A DNA stretch of 64,000 nucleotides from Isoetes taiwanensis (Eukaryota; Streptophyta; Lycopodiopsida; Isoetales; Isoetaceae). Location: assembly GCA_021234155.1 (NCBI GenBank), contig JAJEKV010000036.1, positions 13,469,426-13,533,425 of the forward strand. Reading direction: 5' to 3'. Below, piece by piece: positions 52,791 to 64,000 of this stretch. The notes below the pieces were generated by a model that ran no database searches, had not been told where the DNA came from, and worked only from the letters and a program-made list of their open reading frames with translations. The position numbers and the translations under genes are program-made. The stretch's first letter is position 1. The number at the start of each line of letters is the position of its first letter.

Positions 52791-55700
52791 AGTATGATCG
52801 CCCTCTCTACCAGGACTGTACCTTGGGGCACGAATCTCCTTCTCGTCCCCTCGGCACGTTTCAAAAAAAAAGTGAGGTTAACTTTATGTTTTGTCCTGCA
52901 AATTTTTTTTTTTTTTTTTTTTGAAGGCAAAAAATTTTCAATGTCCACACATGCTATTTTTTTGTATGCATATATTTTATTTAATATAATTTATCATAAA
53001 TATAAATATAAATGTTCACATTAACCATAAAAGTTAAATTACCTTTTCTTTTCAAATATAAAATGCTACGAAGGACCATCTTGTATGAAATATTTGTGAA
53101 AGTTTCTGCTTAATAAAAAACATTTTTATGTATAAGATTTCATCATCTACTACTTTTTTGTATTGGATTGGACATGTCCCGGTGAAATTTGAGATGTCCT
53201 GTTTATCTCAAAGCTAAAAGGATTTCTGTTTACCTAAATTTTCATAAAATTTCAAACCCTGCCCCTCTCTGTAATACCCCATGTTGCCACCGCACACGCA
53301 TCCACCAATCGATTGTGGAGGCCAGCTATCCGCTACATAGGGTTCCCATGAACGTGACGACCCCTGCCACTAACCGTTATAGTTATGTCCTATGCTTGCG
53401 TTCAAGTGCCAGGGATCAGCACCTCCAACCCTTGAACTTGATGTCATATTGGCGGCAAAGGAGAAGGACAGTCACTTTGCCCACTTACCTGCGCACACAT
53501 CCCACAGGTTACAACCTTAGATGTGGCATGCTTTGCTCCATTCAAAACAAGATTCAAAAGGTTTAGCTATGCATATATGGTCAGTAAAGGGAGGGCATAG
53601 CCAAAGCGGGAGGACATTGCAGAATTGATCTCCCTGTCAATTGAGTGCACCTTTTCACTAAAAGGACCCGTTCAATTGTCTTATATGGCACCTTTTAGCA
53701 GTATGCCATGTGGCACACTCTCAGCCATCCAGGCAGGCAAAAGGACAACGTGATAATCTGGGTCGTCGATAGGAGCAGAGGGACATTGGGATGATCTCGG
53801 CCATCGATCGAATAGACAGACAGACAGATCGGACATGACAATGTAATACACTCAGGCTTAATGCACATCAACATTCTACGCCTATGCATACTTGCGGCAT
53901 TGCTTCTGGATACATTCACACCCAGTCGATCTAATCACCACATGCCTAATATCGTGGTATCCTTGCTTCTGGATACATTCGCACCCAGCATTGTCGGGCT
54001 TAGCTCGAGCTTTATAGTAAGTAGATAATGTATCATGTTGGAGTTGGTATGTGGATGTTGTAGAAGTTTTTGTCGGTTGGTTTGTAGATATGGGAGAGGT
54101 CTAAGTCTATTGTTTGTGTTCATAGAAGATGTAAGAAGATATCATTATAGAAACAAATTTTCAGCTTTAGAGTAATATAGATGGTCTCAAATGTGTGCTT
54201 GCAAAGGTGTTTTTTCCAAAGTTGGAAATTGGTATTTTATTTTCTGTCAATGAAATAGTACATGGGTGTTTTCAACCAACCATAGAAATGTGTAAAGACA
54301 TTCAAAGAATCTCACTCATTATACCATAGTTACATCTAGATCATTCTATGTGTAAGGGACACTAATGTATGGAAAATAATAAATACAAACGAAATAAATA
54401 GCATATGATACATTACCATTTTGATGCCTCAGATTTGCACTTGGATCACTATTGGCTACTTTAGAATTAGTGCTAACTACCTCACTAATAAAAAGCACAT
54501 AGATTTGGAAGATGTGCCATGCTTAATATATCTTAAAATCATTGCCCGCCAAGTTACCACAACTATTTCTAAATCCGCACATTTTGCATACATACCAGTC
54601 ATTATTTCAAAACACCAAGCCTAGTCAGTCCGACACTTTCATATATCCTGGAATATACTTGAGACGTGTCCTCCAAGTCCCAGACTTCTCATACATGTAA
54701 ATGACTTTGTTCCCTACAACTATACATCTTGTAAACAGTTGCAGATTTGTGTACAACTGCAAATACCCAGCAACAACAATGGAAACAGAATTAACTTATT
54801 CTGCGCAACATCTAAACATGTAGTTTTAATTTGAGCAATAGTAATGTAACATCTGCTTTGGATCCTGCTGGATTTTAGATTCTGTTTATGATCTACAGGT
54901 CCATTTAAAAATAAATGTCACATAGAACTCGTATTCTTATTTGTCTCTACTGGGAATCATCATTCATGTTACTGGTCCTGCTAGTGTAAAAACATGCATA
55001 TAATTTTAAGTAGCAGTAGGATTGGATTATTTAGTATTTCTTGCTTGCAAATTCCACTCTAAAAGGAACACAATTGTCTCTGTGCCATTCGTTTCTCAAG
55101 ATATTCCTGACAGTTTAGAAATTCATCCCTAATTTATCCATGGAAAACGCATACCTGTTTGCTATGTATGAATGTTCAGACATTAGCAAATTTAAGGAAC
55201 CTATGAAGAACCTTTAAAAAATGAAGCACCAGTTGCAGAAGTTCCGTGTCTCTGAAACACTTAACATGCATATCTATGCATCCTCAGAACCGTTTTGAAA
55301 ATATCAACTATGAGGCTATAAAGAATACTAAAGTTAACAATATTGTTGTTCTACAACTTGCCCAGACTCAGAGTTATAGTTCACTACGAAACTGCATGGT
55401 CACAGCTGCAGTAAAGAAACTTTGCCTGTAATTGCAACCAACATGGCAGCTAGAATTTTTGCTTCTTTAAACTCGAGGAGAAAAGTGCAGATAGAAACTC
55501 CGAATGAAAGCTCGATTATAGGGAGTTTACTAATCACCGTCTTCAAGTCGATTGCTCGCTCTGTGTCTAGTGCCAATATTGCAAATGTGGTATAACGTCC
55601 GCACATGGCTTGAGTCAGCCCTCCAAATTCGAGTATAGAAATAATTTCTCAAAATCTAAATTCAACTGCAAAAATCGAGTGTGTACTGTTTTTGCAAAAG

Positions 55701-56329
55701 CACTCTCTCAAGCCAAAGGAAGAAGGTTGTTCTATTATTAATATAAACATAAATGCAGTTTGCAATGTCACATGTTCTATACTTGAAACAAAGCGATTCT
55801 AGATCCCCAATTCTTACATTTGCCTATTGTTTTGTGCATTTGCTACAAAGTTTACAATGATTGAGCAGTTATGAACTGTGATAAGCAAATATCAAAGGCT
55901 GCAGTAGAAATATACGTTAATACCTGGAAGATAGTGGCAAGTTGTAGTCTTGGAGCTAGCTCCTCGGTTTGACCATTCCAAATGACATCATAGTAGGCCC
56001 ATCATTTCATTTTAAAGTTGTTGGATGATGGAGCTGTTTACACAATTCCTTCTACCCTGCAATTTAGAATTCCTTCTGTCTTGCAATCTACAATTCCATC
56101 TGCCCTGCAATCTGCATGCAGAATCAAACACTATCAGCATTTCGTGCAATCTAGGATTAATAATGCATGTATATTTCTTACTTAGAGCTACATTTCTAGT
56201 ATGTGCATAAAAAATGAATGGTTACTTCAGGTGGTTTTACACCACATTGCAACAGTTTATTTGAAAGAGTTGGAAACATGACAATCTAGAAAATCAAAGC
56301 CCTAAGCATGGATAATAGTAGCAGTACAT
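52791..56329. other. Non-coding stretch with scattered repeats
   Basis: Poly-T lies at 52,903-52,922. A block at 53,650-53,850 (CAGACAGACAGACAG, CGTCGATAGGAGC, CGGCCATCGATCG) is related to 61,500-61,610. A repeated phrase GCTTCTGGATACATTC occurs at about 53,904 and 53,968. A 65-bp segment at 55,325-55,390 recurs at 59,872-59,936. A 125-codon plus frame at 53,189-53,566 has no recognisable motif. Confidence 0.4.
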
Positions 56330-57349
56330 TCTAGAATAGGGCTCGCATGAACCAACAAACCGCCCGATAGATAGGCTTCTCATTCATCTCAGCAGATTTT
56401 CTACAATGGTGGACAGTGGATAGCCGCACACATGCGAAAGGGGAAATCCAATTATATCATTTGGACCCCAAAAAATACAATGCTAATAGATGAGTGGCTG
56501 ATGTACCTGCCGAAAGCTTATCACCGGGATTAAAAAACCCCGCCCTTTCGGGTTTTCGAGGAAAAACCCTAGTGATAAGCCTTCGGCAAAGGGCTTAGAC
56601 AAACGGAAGGCATAAAAATCGCTCCCAAAAACCCCCGCATGGAGAAGTCGAAACAGATGCCACTCGCCAACCTGAACCTGCACATCACCAACACAACAAA
56701 CGAGACAACACAAACATACCAGAGGATAGCATCACCCAGCGGGTGGAAGAAGAACATGATAAACAAAAATTTATGCACAATACAATAAACAAAGAAGGGG
56801 GAGGGTGGGTTCAAGAAGAGAATAAGGTAATCACTGAGAGAAGAGGAAGCGCCGATAAGACGAAGATGCAGAACCACGCCTAAAATAGCGAAACCCTAGC
56901 CAGAAAGGGCATGCGCCGCCCGCATGCATGCAAGACATGCATGCTCGCCCTATTCTAGAATGCCGATCCGCCGTCGCGATCGACGCGATTCTAGAATAGG
57001 GCTCGCATGAACCAACAAACCACCGGTCACCGCAGAAACTTCCTTCCAAACTAGGATCGAGGACGAAGGTCACAGGACAAAGGCTAAATGCCTGAAAAGG
57101 ACAGCAAGAAAAGAAACACCAACTTATTAGAAACCAAAGGTGAAGAAGCCCTCCCCGCCTCGAAACAAATCAAAGAGAATAAGGTAATCACGAGAGAAGA
57201 GGAAGCTACCGATAAAGACTAAGATGCGTAACCACGCCTAAAATAGCGAAACCCTAGCCAGAAAGGGCATGCGCCGCCCGCATGCATGCAAGACATGCAT
57301 GCTCGCCCTATTCTAGAATGCCGATCCGCTGTCGCGGATCGATGCGATT
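56330..57349. repeat. Repeat family R1, copy 2
   Basis: Two units starting TCTAGAATAGGGCTCGCATG (56,330 and 56,990) have the same internal order as the R1 locus at 2,691-4,612: GGCTTCTCATTCATCTCAGC, a CCCGCCCTTTCGGGTTTT hairpin, ATCACCCAGCGGGTGG, GCATGCATGCAAGACATGC and a final GATCGATGCGATT. Both loci are followed by AATA. It lacks the CACCCTCAAGGTGG array of copy 1. Confidence 0.75.
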
Positions 57350-57903
57350 AATAACAATCTTCATGAATATTTGTTGCAACATGCACTTCGAAGGAAATGA
57401 AGTATGATAGGGATATGCATTATCGGGCTTCTGCTTATGTAGTCTTGAAATAACAAGATCATAACTTTAGGTCATATGCTTTACTTGCGATTGTGCTAAA
57501 TCATGCAACTTCAGATATATTTCCAACATCCATGTCCAGATGGCATGTTTAAATATTGCTTGTCGCAATCTTGAAATGGCCTGCTCGATTCTTCAACGCT
57601 GTTTTGATTTTCTAGGCTCAAACTCAACTTCTTTTCTAAACCCCTGAGCCATTCCTCAGATTTTTCCATCCCCTAAAACAGATGAATACCTTAAGGCGCA
57701 AATAAAAAACTACAAACTCAGCAATCAAACAGACAAATACCCTAGGGTAAAGAAAAATCAAGAAAAATCAAGGCTATGATCAAGGAAAAGTATTCGAAAC
57801 AAAAATAATTCATACAACTTTTAGTAGAACATAGTACGTAGAAGCATCGTTTCCATGACCGTAACATGCTTGGCGGTAACATGCTTGGCAGGATATATCT
57901 AGT
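57350..57903. other. Stretch without a recognised gene
   Basis: AT-rich sequence between the R1 repeat and the LINE-like coding fragment. No motif is recognised. Confidence 0.4.
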
Positions 57904-59735
57904 GCATCTAGAAAGGCGAGGGTAGCAGCTGCTTTACAGGTATTGTCTGAAGGAAGTAAGGAGGAGTTGTCGGCAATCTTGGACACATTACAAGCCTGAC
58001 AGATTCAACTTCGACAACAATTACCTCCAAATGACATATTTTACCAGTCTGATTGTCAGAATGTGGTTCAAGCTTCTGGTATTCCTGTGGTTGAGGTGGA
58101 CCATCAAGCTCATATTACGTGTGCTGAGAACTTATCTTCTTGTGCAGTTCTTGGGTATTTTACTGGTGGCTATTAAGATTTTTCACGGTTCTGTGTTTGG
58201 TTACCTCGGCTTCTGAGACGCCTTCAACTTCCTCCTTTCTAGTCCATCATGTTGTTGGCAAAAAACTTTGTTCTCATTATGTTTGAAACAGGGAATAAAT
58301 TACTAATCGCATATTTCTTATTAGCCAGAATGACTTTGGCTAAACTCGCTCGATATTAATCCCAAAACTTTCTGTGGTTTAGCTAAACTCTACATATTTT
58401 TCCTCTCATACTTTCTAGCATTTAGCTAAACTAACCCAAACATCATCCCCAAAATTTCTATGGTGTGGCCAATGGAAAATATTAAGCCAAATTACTATAC
58501 CCTTTTTCAATTGTTTCCACTTATTTTAGTCATTTTCTTTGTGAAAACATTGTAAAATGTTAGCTAGTATGACTCAAATCAATTTATAATGCTAGAAACT
58601 AAACTACTAATCATATATTTCTTATAAACAAGAACAATATTAGCTAAACTAGCCCGAAATTCATTCTAAAAGTTTCTATGGTTTAGCTAAACAATACAAA
58701 ATTTCACTCTCTTACTTTCTAGCGTTTGGCTAAAGAGCTCTAGGGTTGGTGCAATCCCGAAAAAAGTTAAGCTAAAATTATAATTTTTTTCCCAATTTTT
58801 TCCATTTACTTTAGCCAATTTTTTTTTCGAAAATGTGCTAAAAATTGCCAAATAGCTAAGTTTAGCCCTTAAATTATTCCATGGTTTGAAAGTAGTGATG
58901 CAGTGGACTCTTTGGTATCAAGAGGGATTGATCCACTTGGTGGGGAATATATAATGTACCAGTATTACTCTCCTGGCTTTACACCAGATACAGTTCGTGC
59001 ATTAAAGATGCCTTGCTGGTTCTCATTACCTAATCTTCCTCCTGATCTAATGCCTCATCAATTTTTAGTTGCAATTGCAACGGGACTTGGGGTTCATATC
59101 TCACATTCTATCATGAATGGTCCAAGGATTTGTGTTTCTATGCTTGTGGACTCGCCTTTACCAGATTGTGTAGTTGTGAAGAGCAGGCCTTGGTATAAGA
59201 AGTTGGATCTTAAGCTTCTGAATGGTCCAGAATTAGCCCGTTTGTTTTCTGATAAGGAGGCTTTTGCTAGCTTTCGTCGAGGTACTCGTGCATCTCATGC
59301 ATTTGTTCAACATTCTTCCAGGTTCAAGCTCCTAACGTTATTTCTTCATCTATTCATGATCAACCTTTGCCAGTTGCCTTGCATTCCTCGGCTATGGAAG
59401 ATGCTCTACACACAGTTCCAATGGTGTCGTCCTTAGCACCGTCAGCTGCAGCTATAGTTCCTACCACTCTCCCCGTTGTTGCTTCTGCTTCTCATGCTTC
59501 TGAGGTTATTATGGCTAATGGTCCTAATATTCAGTGCACTAAAGAGTCATGGCAACAGGTCAATTGGAAGAAGGCAGCGAGGAAGAAGTCGGCTATGTCA
59601 TCTCACGAGGCTATCCTGCCTCATTCTATTCAGTGGCATGATAACATGATGTCTGTTGATGATCATCTCGATGTTGCAGAACATGTTGATTGTGATGAGG
59701 CCATTAAACGCCTCAAGGTGGCACAAGGAGTATGA
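57904..59735 (+). pseudogene. LINE ORF1-like (DUF4283) coding remnant split by an insertion
   Basis: The first part (57,904-58,285) reads ARVAAALQVLSEGSKEELSA, a stop, then ITCAENLSSCAVLGYF and KNFVLIMFETG. The second (58,880-59,436) continues SLVSRGIDPLGGEYI, MPCWFSLPNLPPDL, RICVSMLVDSPLPDCVVV. This is the pattern of DUF4283, found at the start of plant L1 ORF1 proteins. A frame change near 59,325 leads to a final frame 59,367-59,735. About 600 bp of repeat DNA separates the parts. No reverse transcriptase is present. A run CTTCAAAAAAAGAAAAAAATAAA at about 59,848 looks like a poly-A tail, so this may be a 3'-complete retrocopy. Confidence 0.55.
58286..58875. repeat. Insertion made of two diverged about 290-bp repeats
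   Basis: The segments 58,290-58,575 and 58,590-58,865 share AAATTACTAAT..CATATTTCTTAT, GGTTTAGCTAAAC, TTTCTAGCGTTTGGCTAAA-type phrases. The end reads AGCTAAGTTTAGCCC, like termini of plant MITEs that start GGGCTAAACTTAGC. It interrupts the LINE-like coding sequence. Confidence 0.6.
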
Positions 59736-59849
59736 TTATGTACTGTATATGGGTGGTTTTGCTTAGTGGACCACTCGTCCTCTAGGTTTTGAGTCCCATG
59801 TCACAGGTCCCTTGTATGTATCTTGATATTCCTTGATAATGTCATCCTT

Positions 59850-60560
59850 CAAAAAAAGAAAAAAATAAAGCCTACTAAAGTTAACTATATTGTTGTTCTA
59901 AAACCTGCCCAGACTCAGAGATATAGTTCACTTCCGTTCAGCACTTCTGTAGACACAAGTCTGTATAGCTTGTCAAAGAGTGCTTAGCATTTTAATGTAA
60001 TCAACGCAGCAACAGTACCCAAGACTCAACTATCCTGTCTTCCCACAACAAAGCAACTGCTCGAATAAGATCTCCGTTGGCAGAAGTAGAAGACTGTCTT
60101 CTCTAACATGTCATGAAAACATTCCATTTCCATAATGGACTAACACCTAGAAAACCTAACAGTTGTGATGTCTAGAAAGCATGTAATTCTATCAAATGTT
60201 ATATGTCGCAAAAAGCGATGCTACTGCACATTCATAACTCAACATTCAAAGTGACAAAAACAGACTTCAGAAAACAATATCATCGAGCAATATATTGTAA
60301 TTCATGCATAGCCAAGAAGAGCACATGATTCTTGCAATGTATTTAATTGCATTTTCTTTTTGTCTTTTTCTGCATAAATTGTTAGAATGCCTTACTTTAT
60401 TTTTTTGTTGGAAAAACAATAGTCTCTTTCTCACTTTTCGGCAAAATCAAGAACTCTAACCTGGAGACAGAAGATAACCATGCATGTCAATATAGAATTC
60501 ATCTACCAAATTAATGGTTTTTGACATCCCATTGTCTTTCTAATCTCTGTGCACATTCTG
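59850..60560. other. Stretch without a recognised gene
   Basis: The segment 59,872-59,936 repeats 55,325-55,390. Otherwise AT-rich with no coding frame. Confidence 0.4.
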
Positions 60561-60564
60561 AAAT

Positions 60565-61372
60565 ATTAACTATATATAATTAGAAAACGATTACCTTTTG
60601 CATAAATGGAATAGATAAATGGGAAGCCGCTAAATCCTGTAAACAAAATTCATGGAGATATAGCTAATATGTTTAAAGCCAATCCGACAGCATGGCAGAT
60701 GATTTGGTCTTTCTATAAGATGTTATGGACTTGTCTTTTGTTAGCTGCTTTATAGCTAAAGATCCGGTAGGAGGGCTTATTGTATTGTTCATTAAGGAGC
60801 CAAAATTAGTTGAATCTGAACAAAATGAACCAGTGATAAGGATTTAGTAATGCTGAAGCTTTTGGAGTATGGTTAACCTAGTTGTATGAAGCGATCTTCA
60901 ATCTCTTTCTGGTGGCTACTCATTACATGATATACAACCCATCTCATGGCAGTCAAGAAGCCGCTAAATTTTGAAAGATTAACTGTATATAATTAGAAAA
61001 CAATTACCTTTTGCATAAATGGAATAGATAAATGTGAAGCCGCTAAATCCAGTAAATAAAATTCATGGAGATAAAGCTAATATGTTTAAAGCTAATCCGA
61101 CAGCATGGCAGAAGATTTGGTCTTTCTATAGGATGTTATGGACTTGTCGTTTGTTAGCTGCTTTATAGCTAAAGATTCGGTAGCAAGACTTATTGTATTG
61201 TTCATTAAGGAGCCAGAATTAGTTGAGTCTGAGCAAAATGAACCAGTGATAAGGATTTAGTAATGTTGAAGCTTTTGGAGTAGGGTTAACCTATGAAGCA
61301 ATCTTCAATCTCTTTCTGGTGGCCACTCATCTCATGGCATACGACCCATCTCATGGCAGTCAAGAAGCCTGG
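60565..61372. repeat. Tandem duplication of about 410 bp
   Basis: The segment from TTAACTATATATAATTAG (60,565) through CCATCTCATGGCAGTCAAGAAGCC (60,964) recurs from about 60,978 to 61,368 with scattered substitutions and small deletions. Non-coding. Confidence 0.85.
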
Positions 61373-61399
61373 ACCTCGTCGACCAAGATCGCCCTCCCT

Positions 61400-61624
61400 A
61401 GCGGATGAATGTATAGATACTCGGAAAGCCAAGAACTCGGGAAAATAATTTCACGCCCTTTCATTTTTAAAAACGGTTCATTTCTGTTGCATGGCACAAT
61501 CTAGGCCGTTGACAGGGACGACAAAGAGACAAATCTGGGCTGTCGATTGGGGCGGAGTGATATCGGAAGAATTTCGGCCGTCGATCAGGCAGACAGACAG
61601 ATGTCACGGTTTTATAATATAGGA
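61400..61624 (-). mobile_element. Helitron-like 5' end on the minus strand
   Basis: Read on the minus strand, TCCTATATTATAAAACCGTGAC starts at 61,624 after an A, followed by CTGTCTGTCTG and GACGGCC-type sequence. The start resembles the one at 27,855. Its 3' end was not found; the limits given are minimal. Confidence 0.3.
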
Positions 61625-62059
61625 TGTTTTTTACTTAATGGCTTCACTTCGATGCCTGACAATAATGATCACCTTCATACCCTAATTGTTTACAAAAATG
61701 AAAAACATGTCAGCCTCCTCTTATAATCCCATTTGCAAGCCAGACATCAACAAGCAGCAAGTCATCATTTAGTAAATTAGATTTTATAATATCCTACATA
61801 TATATTGTCATAATGATGGATTTACATAGCATCAACAGATCTAAGGAATCAAGTTCAATTCTCATATTGTTTCAAGCTTAAAACCGAATTCCTCTCCCCC
61901 CACCCGAATAAGGAAAAAGTTAATAAATCATATACCACAACATTCAGTGTATTGGGCAACTCCTTCCTCAGAATACAGAACATGCAAGGCGTTAGACATC
62001 TCCTTGCTAGGGATGCATAGATCTAACATCTTTATGTCTCTACAATAGAACTGTATCTA

Positions 62060-62090
62060 TGCCCGGCAACGCCGGGCATCCTTTATTAGT
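62060..62090 (+). mobile_element. Helitron-like 3' terminus
   Basis: A perfect hairpin, TGCCCGGC, AAC, GCCGGGCA (62,060-62,078), is followed by TCCTTTATTAG and a T (62,090). A GC-rich hairpin about ten bases before CTRR, inserted before T, is the Helitron 3' signature. Here the end would be TTAG, one change from CTAG. No matching plus-strand 5' end was located. Confidence 0.4.
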
Positions 62091-63280
62091 TACCAATATT
62101 GACAAATACAATATTTGCATACACACATAGTACGTAATCATGTATATTGTAGAATCACGCATGTGCATATAGATATAGTTTCTAATTGTGTAGGTTAAGT
62201 AATGTTAAGTTCGAGACTAATTAGGGGTGAATTCGAGAAAACAGGTAGCAGTGCTATAAACTTTGAGTGCCCATATAACACACAACCCCTACTTTTGCAC
62301 AACACCACCGGGTACACATTTATTTCCTTATTTATGCACCCAATGCGTGGAAGAGCTAGACATGTTTTTGGATTGACACACATCATAATCTACAAGTAGT
62401 ACACATATTAAGAATTTGTAGCATTATACAACTTTATATCAAATGTTAGGCATTAACAATATGCACTGCTTTACAATGGCATTCACCCACTTTAGCATAA
62501 CTCTTTGTTAAGTCATATAACATTTTGTTTCTTATAGTGATGATTTATCCTATTTCATGTAGCGCTTGTTAGTTCTGAGTTCTTGGCATACATCTTGCAG
62601 CAGCAGTCCATGACTGCCGGATGCTACAAACCTGACATGCTCAAGATCATGAAACAAGAATAAAAGGGGACAAATATATGTACACATAATATGGGAAATG
62701 TATGCCAAATGAGGTTCTCCAAATTTGAGATCAAACCTGAATACATCTGAAGAGGCTTTGGTCTATATTGTGTAGACCGCAAATCTGAGCCCTACATCTA
62801 GCTAAATCTAAGTCATACACTTATGCTAACCTAAACATGCCAAGTATAGTTTGGCACCACTGATACCTAACATGTGCACAATGTTATGGTGTGAGCATCA
62901 GGAATATTAGGCCCCATCTGAGCCCTCGGTTGGGCGGGCAAAAGGCCGAGCCTTTGAGCTGAAGAACCCTAAGAATGCTCTGCCCGAAAATTTATGAGGC
63001 AACAGAGGCGACCATGCATTTCAGATCTTCTAATAGAAATTGCTAAAATTGATTGCAGGGCTCTGATATAATGCCGGAATTGGATCTGTGACGGATTTCA
63101 ATTGGAATAGCACAGAAAAGATGTTATGTTTGCCTAATTCTACTGGATTGGCTGTCGGATTCAAAGACAAATGCTGTTGCTTGCGTAGTTGGAATGAACA
63201 GATGGCAATGGAAGGAAGGAAGGAAGGAAGGTATTTTTATCGTCCACAGAGACCAATCGGTCTATGGGACCCAATACAAA
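62091..63280. other. AT-rich stretch without a recognised gene
   Basis: No credible coding frame. GGAAGGAAGGAAGGAAGG microsatellite at about 63,210-63,231. Confidence 0.45.
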
Positions 63281-63284
63281 AGCG

Positions 63285-63350
63285 CAGCAAGCGGATTACT
63301 ACCCGGATTAAAAACCCCTCACCGGGGTTTTCGAGGGAAAAACCGTGGCG
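63285..63350. repeat. Fragment related to the R1 hairpin segment
   Basis: CCGGATTAAAAACCCC, CCGGGGTTTTCGAGGGAAAAACC resembles the R1 hairpin at 3,427-3,470. It may be a third, short piece of the R1 family. Confidence 0.45.
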
Positions 63351-63399
63351 ACAATCAGATCCCTGGCCCGACAAAACTGTTCCAATATCTGAAATGCAA

Positions 63400-64000
63400 A
63401 AACACAAAATATATACACTCATGTACCAGGTACCCATAGTGCCCGATCAACGAGCGGCCGGTGAGGGGCAAAGGTGGGCTCGCAGATCCAGTACCTCCTG
63501 AATGTACGACCCTAGGGCACGTACTGACGGTGTGTTCATCAGCAAATGTAGGGGCAAGTCCGGCCGTACTAAGGGAACGTATCTGGCCCGAATCGGACTG
63601 AATCCTGGACAACTCTGGAAAGTGTGAGACTCATCCTCAATGGCACCCATTTGACAAAGATCGACAGAGCTTTGTCCCGGCGGGCTCCCCAATCCACCGC
63701 CCCGCCTCGATCTCGGAGATGGTGGGCACCTCGAAATGGAGGCAATGAGTCTCGCGCTTTTTCGGCGGTAGGGGAACGCAGTAGAGCTGCGGGCCCCGGG
63801 TTAACGCGGGGTTGATGTGCTCCTTGTAATGGGCCATTTTGACTCTAGAGCGCCGGGGTCCCAGAGCTTGCCAAGGAAGCAAGCGTCCAGGTATTCCCGC
63901 AAGCTGTCACGATCGGCCTCTGTGTCCACCTGCACGCATCTGTGCTCCTGCACATTCCATCTGGCGAACCATTGATCTCTCTTACCCCTCCAACAGGCCC
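63400..64000 (-). pseudogene. C-terminal part of a non-LTR (LINE) reverse transcriptase, partial
   Basis: Two minus frames (63,637-63,882 and 63,447-63,692) join with a frame change near 63,660. They read ISEIEAGRWIG, EPAGTKLCRS, then MGAIEDESHTFQSCPGF and IRARYVP. An ExGRW segment followed by C..GxxEDExH(4)C and R is typical of the zinc-finger-like end of LINE reverse transcriptases. The catalytic RT domain would lie to the right, outside the window. The reading is broken, so this is a remnant. Confidence 0.55.

Noticed and set aside
53189-53566. 125-residue plus frame with several Cys and His
   Set aside because: No consistent zinc-finger spacing, no homologous copy in the window and no gene signals; kept only as part of a non-coding stretch.

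Overview
The window looks like nuclear DNA of a land plant. The evidence is a Ty1/Copia element, a CACTA (En/Spm) element, plant-type DUF8039 and DUF4283 transposon proteins, GT-AG introns, a heat-shock-element promoter and one plant host gene of the GIL1/IRKI (gravitropic in the light) family. A seedless vascular plant such as a fern is my best guess from the style of the elements; this is inference. Most of the window is nested mobile DNA, and few intact genes are present.

Layout. 1-2.4 kb: AT-rich, no gene recognised. 2.4-4.6 kb: hairpin-rich repeat family R1, with a second copy at 56.3-57.3 kb. 6.2-6.6 kb: a MITE. 7.6-9.4 kb: an intron-rich gene with a Crypton-like tyrosine-recombinase domain, cut short at its 3' end. 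9.4-26.4 kb: large DNA transposon copy A. 26.4-28.4 kb: MITE remnants, a SINE-like tRNA-related sequence, and a Helitron-like 5' end followed by a heat-shock promoter. 28.4-33.1 kb: a young Copia element with complete LTRs and target duplication but a broken polyprotein. 33.1-38 kb: mostly non-coding, with MITEs. 38.0-39.3 kb: the GIL1-like gene. 40.6-51.8 kb: large transposon copy B, inverted relative to A. 51.8-52.8 kb: a decayed GIL1-like paralogue. 57.9-59.9 kb: a LINE ORF1-like (DUF4283) fragment with a poly-A end. 60.5-61.4 kb: a tandem duplication. 61.4-62.1 kb: Helitron-like ends. 63.4-64.0 kb: the C-terminal end of a non-LTR reverse transcriptase.

The main object is the transposon present as copies A and B. 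Both carry the same set of parts: a DUF8039-DUF8039-DUF7869 transposase gene, a divergent gene whose product joins a ParB/sulfiredoxin-like domain to a beta-class (N4/N6) DNA-methyltransferase-like domain, and small related proteins of about 80 residues. Both copies also carry arrays of a 24-bp palindrome (CAAATGGCGC, 4 nt, GCGCCATTTG) at matching places: the transposase intron, the divergent promoter region and the methyltransferase intron. A mobile element that carries a ParB-like/methyltransferase protein together with arrays of a palindromic site is the strongest candidate here for an undescribed system. A 6,818-bp CACTA element sits inside the copy A transposase gene; copy B gives the empty site and confirms the TTG target duplication.

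Many reading frames in A and B are broken by small indels. Copy B is especially rich in them, and I cannot tell real decay from consensus error in repeats.
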